A stretch of 64,000 nucleotides of DNA, from the NCBI RefSeq assembly GCF_000699445.3, contig NC_067197.1, forward strand, positions 33,277,809 through 33,341,808, read 5' to 3'. The DNA comes from Schistosoma haematobium (taxonomy: Eukaryota > Platyhelminthes > Trematoda > Strigeidida > Schistosomatidae). A program made the translations under genes and the position numbers. Shown in pieces: positions 1 through 14,100 of the stretch. The notes below the pieces were generated by a model, which was not told the DNA's origin, made no database searches, and saw only the letters and a program-made list of their open reading frames with translations. How positions within the stretch are numbered: the first letter of the stretch is position 1; every line of letters begins with the position of its first letter.

Positions 1-608
1 ATTACAATTTCCAAATGAAGTACTCTGCCTTAAATCTGGCCAATTTTATGGATTATTAATTTGGATTTATAATTGTAGAACCTGATGAGAAATTATTGAG
101 AAGAATATTCTTCGTTCATACATTTGTGTTTTATTATAATGGGAATTTTCCAGCGATTAAATTTTAACAACTTTCCAAATAAACAAAATCTAAACATTAA
201 ATTCATTCGATAGAAACTTTATGGAGATCATCTAATTTAAAGTTTATTTTCATCATGAACTGACTTCATATGAAGAACTTTTGAAAACCATACAGTTACT
301 TTATCTCAGTTTTGGACTCTTTTTCAATGCTTCCACCATATGACTGTACTCAAGATCAATAGGCCTCATTTAATATCAGTATTATCAATACTTATTTTCC
401 GCTCACGTTAATTCATGATGATTTAATATATATATTACTTATGGAAGTCAACCGGTCACGGATATTATTGAAGATTATTACATTTATTGATTAACAAAAA
501 TTAACATCTATGTAACTGTCAAGTTTTCAAAATCCAAAATCCAATCCACTTAGTCATAAACAGCATAAAAAAAATAAATGACACATAAAAAGGTATGTTT
601 GAGAAAAA

Positions 609-1150
609 CTAACATCGTTGATTTCTTTGATCATTATTGTCTGCTACTTTCAATTTTTTCTGATTTTCATTTTTTACATAATTTTTCTTTGATTTCAGTG
701 TTTTTTTATTCACATTAGAAATTTCACATGCTTTTTGAAATCGTTGTTTTTCTTTTTCAAATCTTTCTGAACGAGTAGTAGCAAAGAATTTTTTCTTTTT
801 AAATGTAGACACTGGTTTTATTATTTTATGAATATTTATAGGTGTTTCTGTCAATGTATGAGAGATAGATGATAATGATGTTTGTAAAAGATTTGAAGAT
901 AAGATATCATTTTTTAATTGTGATGAATTCATATCCAATTTAGTAACAGTTTCTAAATTATTTTGACTTTTATTTAACAGTCGTGCACTTCTTCTTCTTT
1001 CACTTGAATTAAAAGAATCAAGTCGAACGCGAAGTGGTTGATAATCTACATCTGAAGAATCATTTGATTCCAAGGATGATGTGAATATAGTTTTAGGCGA
1101 TGATGAAGATTTATCAACTTCATGTAATATTTGGTCTTTTATTTGATTAT
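609..1150 (-). CDS. SYCP2: SYCP2-like terminal coding exon
   Basis: After acceptor TTTTTACAG, phase 1, open to the TAG at 609-611. Begins with an acidic Ser-rich segment, then SSERRRSARLLNKSQ, and ends in a Lys/Glu-rich stretch (RFEKEKQRFQKA). The usual SYCP2 C-terminal coiled coil may be represented only by this short helix. Confidence 0.68.
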
Positions 1151-2159
1151 CTGTAAAAATAAACATAAACAGTTAAAGAAAATGAATTTATTCACAGCAT
1201 TTTGCTTAGTTTGTAACATTTACAAATAACTGACAAACTTGTCATTAGAATAAATTATCATGAAAAGACTTCACTTCCAGGAAGAGAATATACAATTAAT
1301 AATTTGGGAATAAAGAAACCAAAACATTTAGTGATAAGCAATTAGAAACAAAGACTGAATAAAATTAAATGATTCGAAGTTATAGACTACAATATTTATT
1401 GATATATCATAAAAATCTCAGAAAAATACATTAAACGTTACATAAATTACATTTTTTGGATTGTAAATGTAATATAACCATCACTAATGATTTGAAAATG
1501 AAAATGAACTAAATTTTAGTTAAGCAAACATTTCACATATGATTGTATGTCATATATTTTCTGCTTGGACGCTTATTACTGACTTTTTGGCCTCTTTTCA
1601 CATCTCTAGACCACTTATAGACCTGAACTCGAACAACAGACGAATGGTGAAAAATATAAGTAAAACCTTTACTCTATGGTTAATCTATTAGTAAAGTTTC
1701 GGATGATCTTGATGTTCTAGAAACGTCTAGAGACATATTCAATATGATAACAGCGTTTGAAGTTTAAAACATGAAACGTGACATATCATCCTTTACTTTT
1801 CTAGATGTTTCTGAAAAGCTTTTATACAACGTTGATTGGATAAAACATTTGCATCCTTTCTGAGTTTTTAAATACTTTGTCAAGGGATATCTGTAAGCTC
1901 TCAACAGTATGTTTGGTAAGCGATCATATACCTATGAGAAAATATGTGTTTATTAGTTAACCTATTGCAGCTTATAAAACTGTATCTTATCCACCTGTTT
2001 TCTGCAGTGGTTGGGCCGCAGATTTCAGTATTATTTCATTATGATTTTCTACTTATCCTGGTAGTATTAAAACTGAAAGAATAATAATAATAATGTGAAG
2101 AATTAGAAGACGGAGAACTCATACAGCTGAGAAGTATATAAGCAGAAAATGTATTTGTC

Positions 2160-2191
<32 letters not shown>

Positions 2192-5100
2192 CACTGTCTA
2201 ATAACTTTTTGTACAAATATTTGCAGTTAAATGACATACCAAAAAGAACATGCAAGTTAATTGAACTACAAAAAACACAAATCATGATCATAATTCATCA
2301 CTATGTAAAATTATATACAAAAACTTAAACAATTAAGCATAACTGACTTACCGATCTTGCGCTTAGTAGTTAATTGTTTAGAACCTCTTCGTGTTTTTCC
2401 CTTCAATGTAACTTGTGTAGATAGTTTGGGTAATGATATAACTATAAAGATAATCGAAATTATTCAATGTGGTAATATCAGTCTTTAAAATTAACAAAAT
2501 TGTTATGAGATAGAGCTAGTCATTTTATTAATAAAGTATTCTGGATATCATAAAAGCCTACTGCAAATAGTCGGAGGCAAATCACAAACTAACTCCAAGT
2601 TCTGTTAATCAGAAATAATCCATTTCAATGACAACTAACAATCTAAACAAGTATGACATCTCACCCAGTCATGAATCACATCACATAAAAATTGATTAAT
2701 CGTTACATATTACTAGAACACGTTGGTAGAAGAGATGAACATATATTCTGAGCTACATAAAAAAGTAAACTGTCTTACTCTCATAACTACACTCATAGGT
2801 ATTAGCTACAGTTTGAAACCACAGAGTAATAGGGTCAAAGTATCCTGTACAATGAATAAAAGAATAATTAACGGAACATCACTATTTTTCAAAGATTTTA
2901 AAACAATAAAATGTCATCAATATTACCTGTATATTCTTCAGGAGTAAGTGGACAACGAACTCCTTCAGGTGAAATATCCAGAAGATAAGAAGCTGATATA
3001 TTACAAAGCTTTTTCGTCGAAATTGATAAAGACTGGTTTGCAGATGCGCAGAAGCTTCTACCAGTCAACAGTGAACTTTTGCATTTGGGTTTAGAAGTAA
3101 CAAGTTTTAAACAGGAAGAAGTAGGAAGAACATTATGAATTGGAGAGTCATCTCCCACCAATGATGATAGTGATAGAGAGGTATCAGGTTCTTGGACTTC
3201 AGGTTCGCGAGTGCGTAAGTTTGAGTCATTTTGTTTTCCAGAAATCTGTTCAAATAGTAAATGTATTAGAATATTTTTTACAATTTGCTGACTTTGGTTA
3301 AGAATCCAGCTTAAGAAATATGTTGAATAAATCATAATCAATAAGAAAAGAATATCAAATTCATCAGCTCATCTGTAGCTAAACACACTGGTAGAGATAA
3401 TAGTATAAAAAAGAAACCAACTATAAAATTTAGCGAAACAACAAAGTGAACTATAACGTCAAAAGATGAGTACAACTTGAACAAAAGATTATCGTTAAAA
3501 CCACAAAAAACCCATCAGACAACGATTACATATTTGTATTGAATTTTCAAGATTTGCATTATAATTAAAACGCGATCACCTAGCTGAAAACATATCTTCT
3601 TCATTGGTCCCAAAAATAAAAAGTCATTCTGTACTACAACATTAGTCTCTACCAAATACAACCTTACGTTACACCTAAATGAAATACTTCATTGTATTCA
3701 TTGAAAAACGTTCTGTACAAATCTGTTTTTAGAAAGCTTTCTTACATATCTACTGTAAAATAAGCCACAGATGGAGAATAGCAGTAGTTTTTGAAATCCG
3801 GAGGTTGCTATTACATTCAATGTATATTATGATTCTGACTTTAGTCTCCTTATTTATTGTTAGCATCCCAATGTATTTCGACTAAAAAGACTGAAATACA
3901 CGCTTCAATAACTTAAGATGGTGGATCTAACACATAAATGATAAATCCAAATAAAATGTCAATTGCGATAATAAACGCATAACACTTGACAACCTAACAC
4001 ATTTCTATGCTGAGTTATTGTTTCCTACATGAATGTAGCACTCATTACATTCCTATGAGGAATCCGAATAATAATACTATCCCGTTCATTTAGCAGGAGT
4101 AAATTTGAACAGCTCATTTGCTTGAATATGATAGCAAATGATATTTAAGGGCTGAAGATATTCAGTAGCTGTATAAGTGATAACTATTTTAATCATCATG
4201 AAAATACAGGACGAAAATGGTCATCATTTGATTACTAGTGACTAGCTTAGAGATTAAGTTTCCGTAGTTCCATTGAGAAACAGTGACCAGAGGATTTAAC
4301 GTATGTCAGGTGTGAGACATTTATCCACCGAAGAAAATGGAAGATGATCACTAATGTCACAGATTGATTGAAATTATTCATTAACACTGTTGAAGGCTGG
4401 CTCAGTGGTCTAGAAGTTAGGATTTTGGGAGGGAGACTGAAGGTCGTGGGTTAGATTTTCGCGTGCGGGTTAGTGAATGCGCACTGCCGAAGAGTCATAT
4501 ACTAGGAGGAAACGACCGTCCAGTGCTTCCAGGCTTTCAGTCGTTGTCTGACTTTGATCGGTTTATGATTTTCATGAAATTCATTAATCTCCACAACCCC
4601 ATATTAACAAAGATCAACTCATTAACGTGAAATTAAAATATGTATACGGTGATTACAAATAAAATAAATGAAGTGAAAGAAACCAAAGTAATGCCAGTTT
4701 GAGTTATTGAAAAACACTGGATACACAAAGTGGTCATATGAATAAAATAACACTTACTACTAATATTGGATCAGAATTAGATTTAGGTGATTTAGCTAAG
4801 TTAGGAATTTTCAAAATATTGGAATCAAAGTTTTCTGTAAGAACTTGTGGTTCATTAGTAATCTTAGCAAGCTGTTTCACACTCGTGTCAAGTTCTGTTA
4901 ATTTGTAAATAACTTTAAAAGATGACACTGATGACAAGTTGTCTACAAATTCTTCGAAAACATTTGTGCTAACATTAGCTACAAAAATTGAAGAATAAAG
5001 CGTAAATCAGATTACTGATACTATGATAAGTGTTATTTTATATTTTCTTCATAAGACGAAAGCAAGTCTAGAAGTAATAAAGTTATGTATTTGGATCAGT

Positions 5101-8100
5101 GACGGATTTTCGAAAGTAAAACAAGAGGTAAAAATTTGTCGTCTTCTGTGATTTATTCACAAAATCAAGATTAATCAACGGAACTAACGAGGGTAGTATA
5201 ATATCTAAGATATCGAGTTGGAAAATGAAAGTTTATCCACTCACCAATTAGTATTAATGTTATTGAACAATTGATTAATGTAAACCATTGGAATAGTGGT
5301 CATAAGACGCGTCCAAGCTTGTGAAGTCAGTAATTCAAAGTAGAGACAGAGATTAAGCTAAGGACTTTATTATGCTCAAACAAACGTTACAACACCACGA
5401 GTGAACACAGAGAGACGTCAAACATAATCGAATGCCGGAACCAGGGTTCATCAGCATGAAGTGAAACTATTAACATAACAGTGATGTAAACCTAAAGTTT
5501 TATGACGAAACTAAGGTCTTAATGATACTATATTTGGTCAATACTGATACCCGGCTTTCACAAAATAAGGATACAACTTGTCTACTAACTTACACCAAGT
5601 AAACTTCGCAAAAAGTAACTTCTCAGTTACTTTACACAGCTTACGACTAGGAATGAATGGGTACACATGATACTTGAGATCAACTTTAAATAAACTCGTG
5701 CAAATTAAGCAGATTTTACTTTGACTTCTATTCCTGGGTGAAGTTATAGGGTATATGAATTATCATGAACAACAATATATTGGTGCTTTTTAAAAAAGAA
5801 GAAACTAAAGTGGTAGACATTAAATTGCTGTGTCCTGTAAATTAGAAATAATTTATTACAAGCAGTTCAAACTTTATCATTCCTGGTTTCCAACAGCATG
5901 ATAATAACTTATTTTAACTAAGGTTTATCAGTGAGTACAATTAAAATTCAGGAAATCCATTCCATTTTATTTGGAACTCGTCAACTAAACTTGAGCCCCA
6001 GTGTTAATGTTTATACTAAAACTTGAAGTCAGTCCATTTCTTTTTGAATGCCCAACGTGTTAGCTTACTGAATTCGGATAGTTACTGGTTTGCGCAACGG
6101 CAACAAACTTTAGTTTATTAAAAACTTGAATATTCGTTTTGTTGATTTTAGAAAATGTGATTGATCAATCTCTTATGGCATATGTGCGCTTATGACGCTA
6201 CAAGTGAAAATTACTGCATTGGAGTCCCAGTGTAAACAATGACATGAATGCACGAACATTCAGCTGACGAGTTGCGTATAAGACGAAACGCGCGTCTTCA
6301 ATTCCACTCCAAGCCACTAACAAAATTTGCTTAAAATGATTGTAACTTAATGGATATATCGAGGCGATCCGCTCAAGATATACGTATACCAAAAAGGCTG
6401 GTCAGTTCTAACCCTTAATATCAGCAACGGGAAAATTCAAAAACTAACAAATGAGTTATTTCAAATGAGCTTTTTTTCTGGTTTATTAAAAGTATTGGGT
6501 ATGGTAGATAGTATGACTTACACAGCAACTAGAAAATGGTTCATTCCATACAAAAAAGTTATCATTTACCTTCAACATAATTTAATCTGATATTCTCAGG
6601 TGTTTTTACATCAAACTCATTAAGATCGACTTTGATTTGAGGTTCTAACATGTTTAAACAAATTACTGGTGAAGTATCCATAAGTCTGAAATTTAAATTA
6701 GAGAAAACTAGTTTCAATGTTATGAATGAAAATTGAATTGATAAATGGCCTTGTGTAAAACTTGATAGTAATCCACAAGGATTAAAACTCAATAAATATC
6801 AAGCGTAATCAATTCCAGTAACTAAGGTGGAATAAATGAAATAAACAATTAATATTAAGTATTCGAGCTTATAGAATGAAAAGGGACGATCATCTTAACT
6901 TAAAAAAGACTGTACTAACTTAGTGAAATAAATTAGGTAAGAACTTACACTTTACGAGGTATTTCTGGTGTAGATTTATCCAGATCAACATCTAATGCCT
7001 TATTATTAACAGTAAAGTTAGCATGAAGTGATTTTTCGTGAACTTCCTCATCCGAAAGATTTCGGGAATAAGGTACAGTTGTCTCAAACTTTTCAGTTGA
7101 ACTGTCAGATTTGTGCACCGAAGTGACCGGTGAGACAATTACTTCTGTAGGATCACAAGAAACACCATCTCCTGGTAGTGCTTCGTCTTTTTTATTATTT
7201 AAATGGACCTGTGAATCTTCATCATTCGTAACCACGGAGTAAAATTTACTATTGTATACAATAGGAGAACACGCAATAGATGACTGGTATGATGTACTTG
7301 ATTTGTTCAGCAGCTTAGGTGTACACATCTACAGCACAAGATAAGCATTTACAACATTACAGAAATATTTTTGAAAATTACCTCCATCAGCTTCGGCAAC
7401 GGTTTACTTTGAGTAAAACTTTCTCGTTTAGTGGAATCAACATTTACTGGTGAGGTAGCAATTGAACCAAAATAGTTATTGCTAACAAGTGGTTGAGATT
7501 TCAAATGAGTGGTTGTCTCGAAAGTTTCAAAATCAAAATACTGTAAATGCACAATGTATAATTACAAATATATTATAGGAACTACAATATAAACGCAAAG
7601 AAAATCAATATTTGAAAGTCCAATGTTTGAAGGATAAGAAAACTAATTTTATAGCCTGAATTCCACATAAATTCACAAGAATCCCCACAAAAAGTTTTTT
7701 TTAATGATTTTCGCTGATTAAACCCATAATTAGTGAAGGTGCAGCTTTCTCCTAGTTCGCAACAAAAAGAGGAGTATGTTTTGGCACTGCACCAAAAAAT
7801 TATGTTTAAACAGATAACGAGAAATTAGCAAACATTTAAAACACATAACAAACAATTTTGAAGCACAATTTTATCTGGTCAAAAGAAGGTTGTCTTAGTG
7901 ACCATAAATTCGACTCAAAAAATGTTGCAGTATTCAAGTACTTGATACTGTTAGTTTTTAGACAACTTTACTATTTGTAATAGATCTTACTTTAAATTTG
8001 ATTGACTGAAGAACGTTGAAAGGTGACTAACAACTTGATCATGATTTTGCATGATCTATGTGATGTACTAACAAACAATATCTTAAACACAATGTTCAGT

Positions 8101-11100
8101 TAAGATATATGTCAATAAAAATTTGGTAAGGCCCTTTTACTAATGAACATGAGAATGACCACAAAACAGAATGATGTAATGCGAGAAGTATGTCTTTATT
8201 ACTGAATCTTTTGATTAAAACACTAAAAAGAATAATGTAATTTACATATATATTTTATACTCCTATTTTGACATTAAAAAAAAATAAAAATGTCGAAATT
8301 TCTTCTCAATTAGCTCTTTATTATAACACTATAATATTACATAAATGTTTCACAACTGGTAGTAAAATCAATACTAATCAAACAGCAATAATACATAAGG
8401 GAAACAAATCAAGAATTCGGGAAATATATTCCAACATTCGTAATTAAATTGTATTTAAATAATTTCTTTGATTATAAAACAATAAAACTCTCTTTTATTG
8501 ATTATTACGCAATCTTTTGACAACCTTTGAACTCTTCAGTCAATTATTCACTATCATTTTCATGTAAAACTGTAAAGTTATAAATATTTTTAACTAATTC
8601 ATTAACTTTTGATTCGTATTGATTTTATCATTCATATACTAGCATGAAGCATAAAGGCAAATCTCAAAGGCAAAAAATACCTCCTTGCTTGACTTTATTC
8701 AGACATCTTTCATTAAAATTGGCGATCAATTATTCACTTTAAATGTCATTATTAGAAATTGAACTTATTTTAACTTTGGACTGAAGGGTAATTGAGCTCT
8801 CTTTGACTAATTTACTTAACATGAAAAGTCGTGCAACTCTGATGTATTGTCAACCAACGTTATATACAATTAAAATATCAGGAGCATGTTACGTTTTTAT
8901 CATTGAACTAGTATGGTAAATATGGACTATGATTTTTTATTTAAAATTTGCGAATATTCATATTCGTTTCATCATAGAAGTTTAACAATAGAATAAAAAG
9001 TATCTGACAAATAACCATATTGAACAAAACTATGAAATACTACTAATAATAACTAATTAAATGGAAACGGAATTCGACATGCCTTCGTTACAAACACATT
9101 ATTTTACTTAGTTTCACAATAAATGTTAAGCATTTGTTTGCCAGACATATCGGATCTGAGAATCAACAATGACCAAACTTCCAGAAATGAAACCAATGTC
9201 TACTCTAGTTGGTCTTATTTTGCGACCTCCCGTACACGATACAGCGCATTTAGTACAAAACAGCATATACAACATTACATATGTGACCCTTTAAAAGCTA
9301 ACAATGTTCCCATAAGTTGAGTAAATACATCATCTTATGTAGTCTTATAGCCATATTACGCTAAACAATAAACACAGAGCTCCGGTCTTCAAAACTAAAT
9401 ATGAACAGAGATATTTGGGGAAGAATCTCAATATAAATCTTTTCTTATCAATGCACATACCCGGCTATAACAAATAACCACGAATATTAGACATAGTGTC
9501 TTGAGAAAACATAAAACTCTAGAACATCGAAAAACTATCAAATCGCCTTTAACACCGTATGCCTTGTATATAATTTCCAGAATGAATAATGATACTGAAG
9601 CGTCATCAAATCAGGTAATACTAACACAAAAATGTTAACGTACCTGATGTAAAGATTGTAAACGCTTCAAAATAGAAACTAAATTGGCTTCCTCACTGTC
9701 GTCAACAACAGTTGATGATGTAAACTTTAGCTGGAAGAAATTCTTACTCAGAGCACTCACTATGATTCTTGCTTCAATGACATATCCAGAAACTGATTTC
9801 GCCCACTCACATACATCTTTGATCGGCTCAGTCATGGTGAAACGTACAACAATAACGCCTGTTTCAACTAGGAATCGATTATAAGTAGTTTGAATGAAGA
9901 AGATGAAACATATACACTTTATGTAGAGCATCGACAAATGTTACTTGATCGCAAAAGTAGGAACAAAACTCAGCCAAAGAACATTTATAGAAGAGAAAAT
10001 ATTTAGTAAACATATCGACCTAGAAGATTATGTATATAAAGCCACCTAACGACAGACCTATTTGTCCAATCAAATGTAATTAAATATGCAATTAAGCATC
10101 ACCGTAAATCTGTGCACATTTAGTGCAGGAACCTTGTCTGTTTTGTTCCACCATCAATAAGAATGAATGTACCTGATCAATCACGGTAGCACAACGAACA
10201 CCATAATATGATCAGTTCCTCATCCGGGTGGAAGTCGTTTAGAAAAATATTATTGGCTTTGTATATGAATAAAGGTCAAAACTTTTAAATATCTAGATTT
10301 AAGTGACTTTAGACTGCTACAGCTGGCAGATTCACTTTCTAGCCAACCGACATCAAGGCTTAATCCACAAACCAACTTCGTTAAAATAAAAATGCTCTAT
10401 CGAGCAGATTAAAAACACGGTCTCAGTCTCAAGAATAAAAGCATAAAGCCAAAAATTTGATACGTTTATGTTTGACAATCTGATCGATCATGTGTTTCGC
10501 CTTTGAAGGTAAGGCAGTAAGTTGGGAGAATCTGCTCGATCTCTTAGAATGTTCTCACAAGATTGTGATTTGAAAGCCTGTTACAAGGATACCTCATTTA
10601 CTGCTTTCATGCAGCAGTAGTATTGCTTACGAAAACGAGAGTACGAAAAGAGAAAATCCAGAACGTTAGTGGGTACAGAGGATACCACCTAGTGGATTTG
10701 GGAAACCCTGACCCTAAACCAATGGTATGCAGATGCTTCAGGATCCTAAGGGATTGAATAATGTATGAACTTATTATGGCCACCGGCTAAAATGAGATAA
10801 GACCTCCTGTCATCTCACCGCTGCCTTATAGATCAAACCCTTATATCAAAAGTTGAGGGAGCAGTCCCCTAAGAAAACCATATGCTTCGATCTGTACCCC
10901 CGGGTAAAAACCAGCTCGCATACGAATATTAGTTGTGTGGCGCACACTATTTTTGATGTCTACTTGTATTTTATTTCAAATAGCAAAAGAAACCAACAAC
11001 AGTGATGCTTATTTTCACTGTTATAAACTCAGTTCCATTCAGAAAGTTCAAGACGTCAGAAGTATTGTACCATACTAATAGATATAACTCCTATTCCATG

Positions 11101-14100
11101 TAAACTAGAATTTTCAAATTAACGATGTAAAATATATTGAATGATTGAAACCAAGATACATGCAGACAGTTAAACCTGCTAACAACATGTAGAAGTATTA
11201 TGACAACATAAGTATGCTCTGGTGAGGAAAAACTTGGGTTTCAAAGTAATTAGTGGAATGTGTTTTGGGTAGTAATTCACGCTTCATGAGATTAGTTTAT
11301 GTGGTAGTATTTTCCCCTTCTCAGATCTGAGGAGATTTTGCAGGGACTTTGGTTATCTGTTTAATTTATCCATGACGTCTAGTTATGCATCACCATCGAC
11401 ACGTCGAGGAAATGTAAGTCAGAATTTTACAATCACCTAGTTATGACCAAAGACCTATATTTGTGAAAGTTCTATCCTATTGAATTACCAGGTTCTAGTT
11501 AGAAAAACAAAGTTCTAGTGTGGTTGCTTCATTGAAGAAATAAAGTTATAGGCAGAAACACCGTATACTACTATGCTGTTGTCAATTACTTATTAAAAAT
11601 CTATTTATGAAATCTTACAAATGTAAAAAAATTGATTAAACTGTTATAATAAAAAATAGTTTCTATCAGTAGGTATTGTACTTCAATACAGGTAGGTAGT
11701 GAGGTTAATAATTTGCATCTAGACAAAGCGTTGGCCGGGACAGCAAATAGATATTCAGAGCGATTATAAAATATAAGTAGTCACATGAGTAAAACCTGAG
11801 TCATTTAAAGAACTCCATATTTTTGCATTGAAGTAGAATAATGTATGCGGGTCATTTGAGTTGATACATTTCTATATTGGGTTTAATCTAAAAGTCACCG
11901 AAATGTTCATAAGGCGTAACTTCCGGATTTCCAGCAAGAGGTTGTCTTTTTGTTTGAACACTTAGACAAAAAAGGTCCCTTATTTACACACAATTTATCA
12001 AGTCGTAGACACTGCACTCGCAAGGGATTCACAATATATGTAAAATATGTACCATTAAGATTTAAAACGTATACAGAAATGTTAGATGCTATTTTCCGAC
12101 AGACACATTTTCATTAGTTTCTTTTTGCTGTTTACAACCAAGTTTACCAAACATTATGTGGAGTTAACTGTGGAATAATGAAAAATCTAAAGGATATGCA
12201 AATAAACCGAGTTCAAAAAGGATGCAATCTCGATAAGTGTCAAGAAAAAAGCAAATTACACAAATCGACTAATTTCCTCACTCATGTTTAGAAAAACACA
12301 AATAGATCAGTGGAAAAGTAACTTTTAGAAATTACAACAGCAAAAGTGATTATCCATTAACCTACGCTTAATATCCAAACAATCAAGTAGTTCTGGATAG
12401 ATTGTTAAGATCTCCCATGTATACGAACTTTGAGATGTGCAGTCCTGTAAAACAATATACACCAAACAGAACAATGAGGCAAATCTTTGTATATAACATT
12501 AGTATACATAAATTGCTAACACTTCATTCGAAATGAAAGCAGAGCGAACAATATACTTATTGATGGAGATTTTACTGGAAATTACACTATCCGATAAACA
12601 AAAGATGAAATGAATTGGGTTTTGAATAGTTATTTCACTGCAATATTGATATAAATGATACATAGCACCATTATCATTGGTTGAAAACTATATGTAATAA
12701 ATCAACTACATGAAAATTAAATTTCCCAGCAATACATAGAAAACTGACTAGTATTAACAAGTGCAGTATCAAAAAAGTAGACATTTCGTGGAAGCAATAA
12801 AACCATGGGCAAAACATACCGAGATTTGTGAGGCTTGATTAAGAGGTGCCAAACAATATGATGTGATTCGGTTGGTACCCAAATTAAAGTCTAACCAAAA
12901 GACATCCCCTTTGACGTTAGGGGTTTCAGGATACCTCAGCTTAAAATAAACAGAGTACGACAAACGATCGGCAGATTAGTTAATGTAGCTTTAGAACTGA
13001 ATAAATATTTGCAAATCGTAACAATAAAGAAATTGTAGATACACTTGAATCAGTCAAAATTCCTAGCTATAATTGAGTATTTAGATGCCTTGGGAGAAAA
13101 AAGACATCGGTATACGAACAAAATCACTAATAGCTTTTATTTGCGCTATATATTTATCATAGTAACAGTAAAAAAACGCACAAGTAAACAAACTAGGATA
13201 TCGTGGAGGTCGCTAGGTTAAGTACAGTTTTCAGAGGCCCTTCTTGTGCCAGTTAGCGCTGTCAGATCAATAAGTATGAGACCAAATCTACAAACCTATT
13301 TCAATCCCTTTCTGAAAAGAAGGATCAATTAGTTAATATTGTGGGGAAACTATCGAGTGGAGAATCAAATACAAACACGCAGTCTTGTACTGCACGGAAA
13401 CTGAAATATATGCATCGAGCCAGATTGTCATGTTCCATATCACCACAACAAAAAGGACAACAAAGGACAGTCAACAAAATAATTGAAGCGGAAAATCAAG
13501 ATTAAGAAATATAGTTTAGATATAGAAAACTTAGTTTTTGAATGAGAGTATAACAAAACCCAATATCTAGACGAATATATTGAATACTTTAGTGCCACTG
13601 GGATCACTATCAAACCACCACATTAAGTTTCCAGACATAGATAACATGTAGTTAACCACGATAACTTTTAAGTAAATTGGAACGGTTAGGATCGGCAATA
13701 TAATTTGTATAATGAAATAAATTTCCTCAGTTCCGATGTACAATAACGAGATTGTTGATCTCATTCAATTCTTGTCTACAACCATGTAAAAGATTTGTGC
13801 TCTTGTAAATAGAAATTTTTCTTATTAAGTGTATATGTTAAGAATAGCAAGCAGAATTCCATTAGTTTATCCTGGTAACATTAATATAATGTCACTGGTT
13901 AGGAACTTACATATAAATCACAAAGCTTCAAAGCCTCACACGGCAAAGAGATGATTCTAGAATTATTGAAGATTATAATCAAATAAGAAACATTCAAACT
14001 TTGGATCAACATTTTTTACACCATTGATTGTGTTTAGGAACGACCGAACTTCCTTGAAAGATAAAAAGTATGTAAGTTAGGACAGAAACCTATTCATAAG

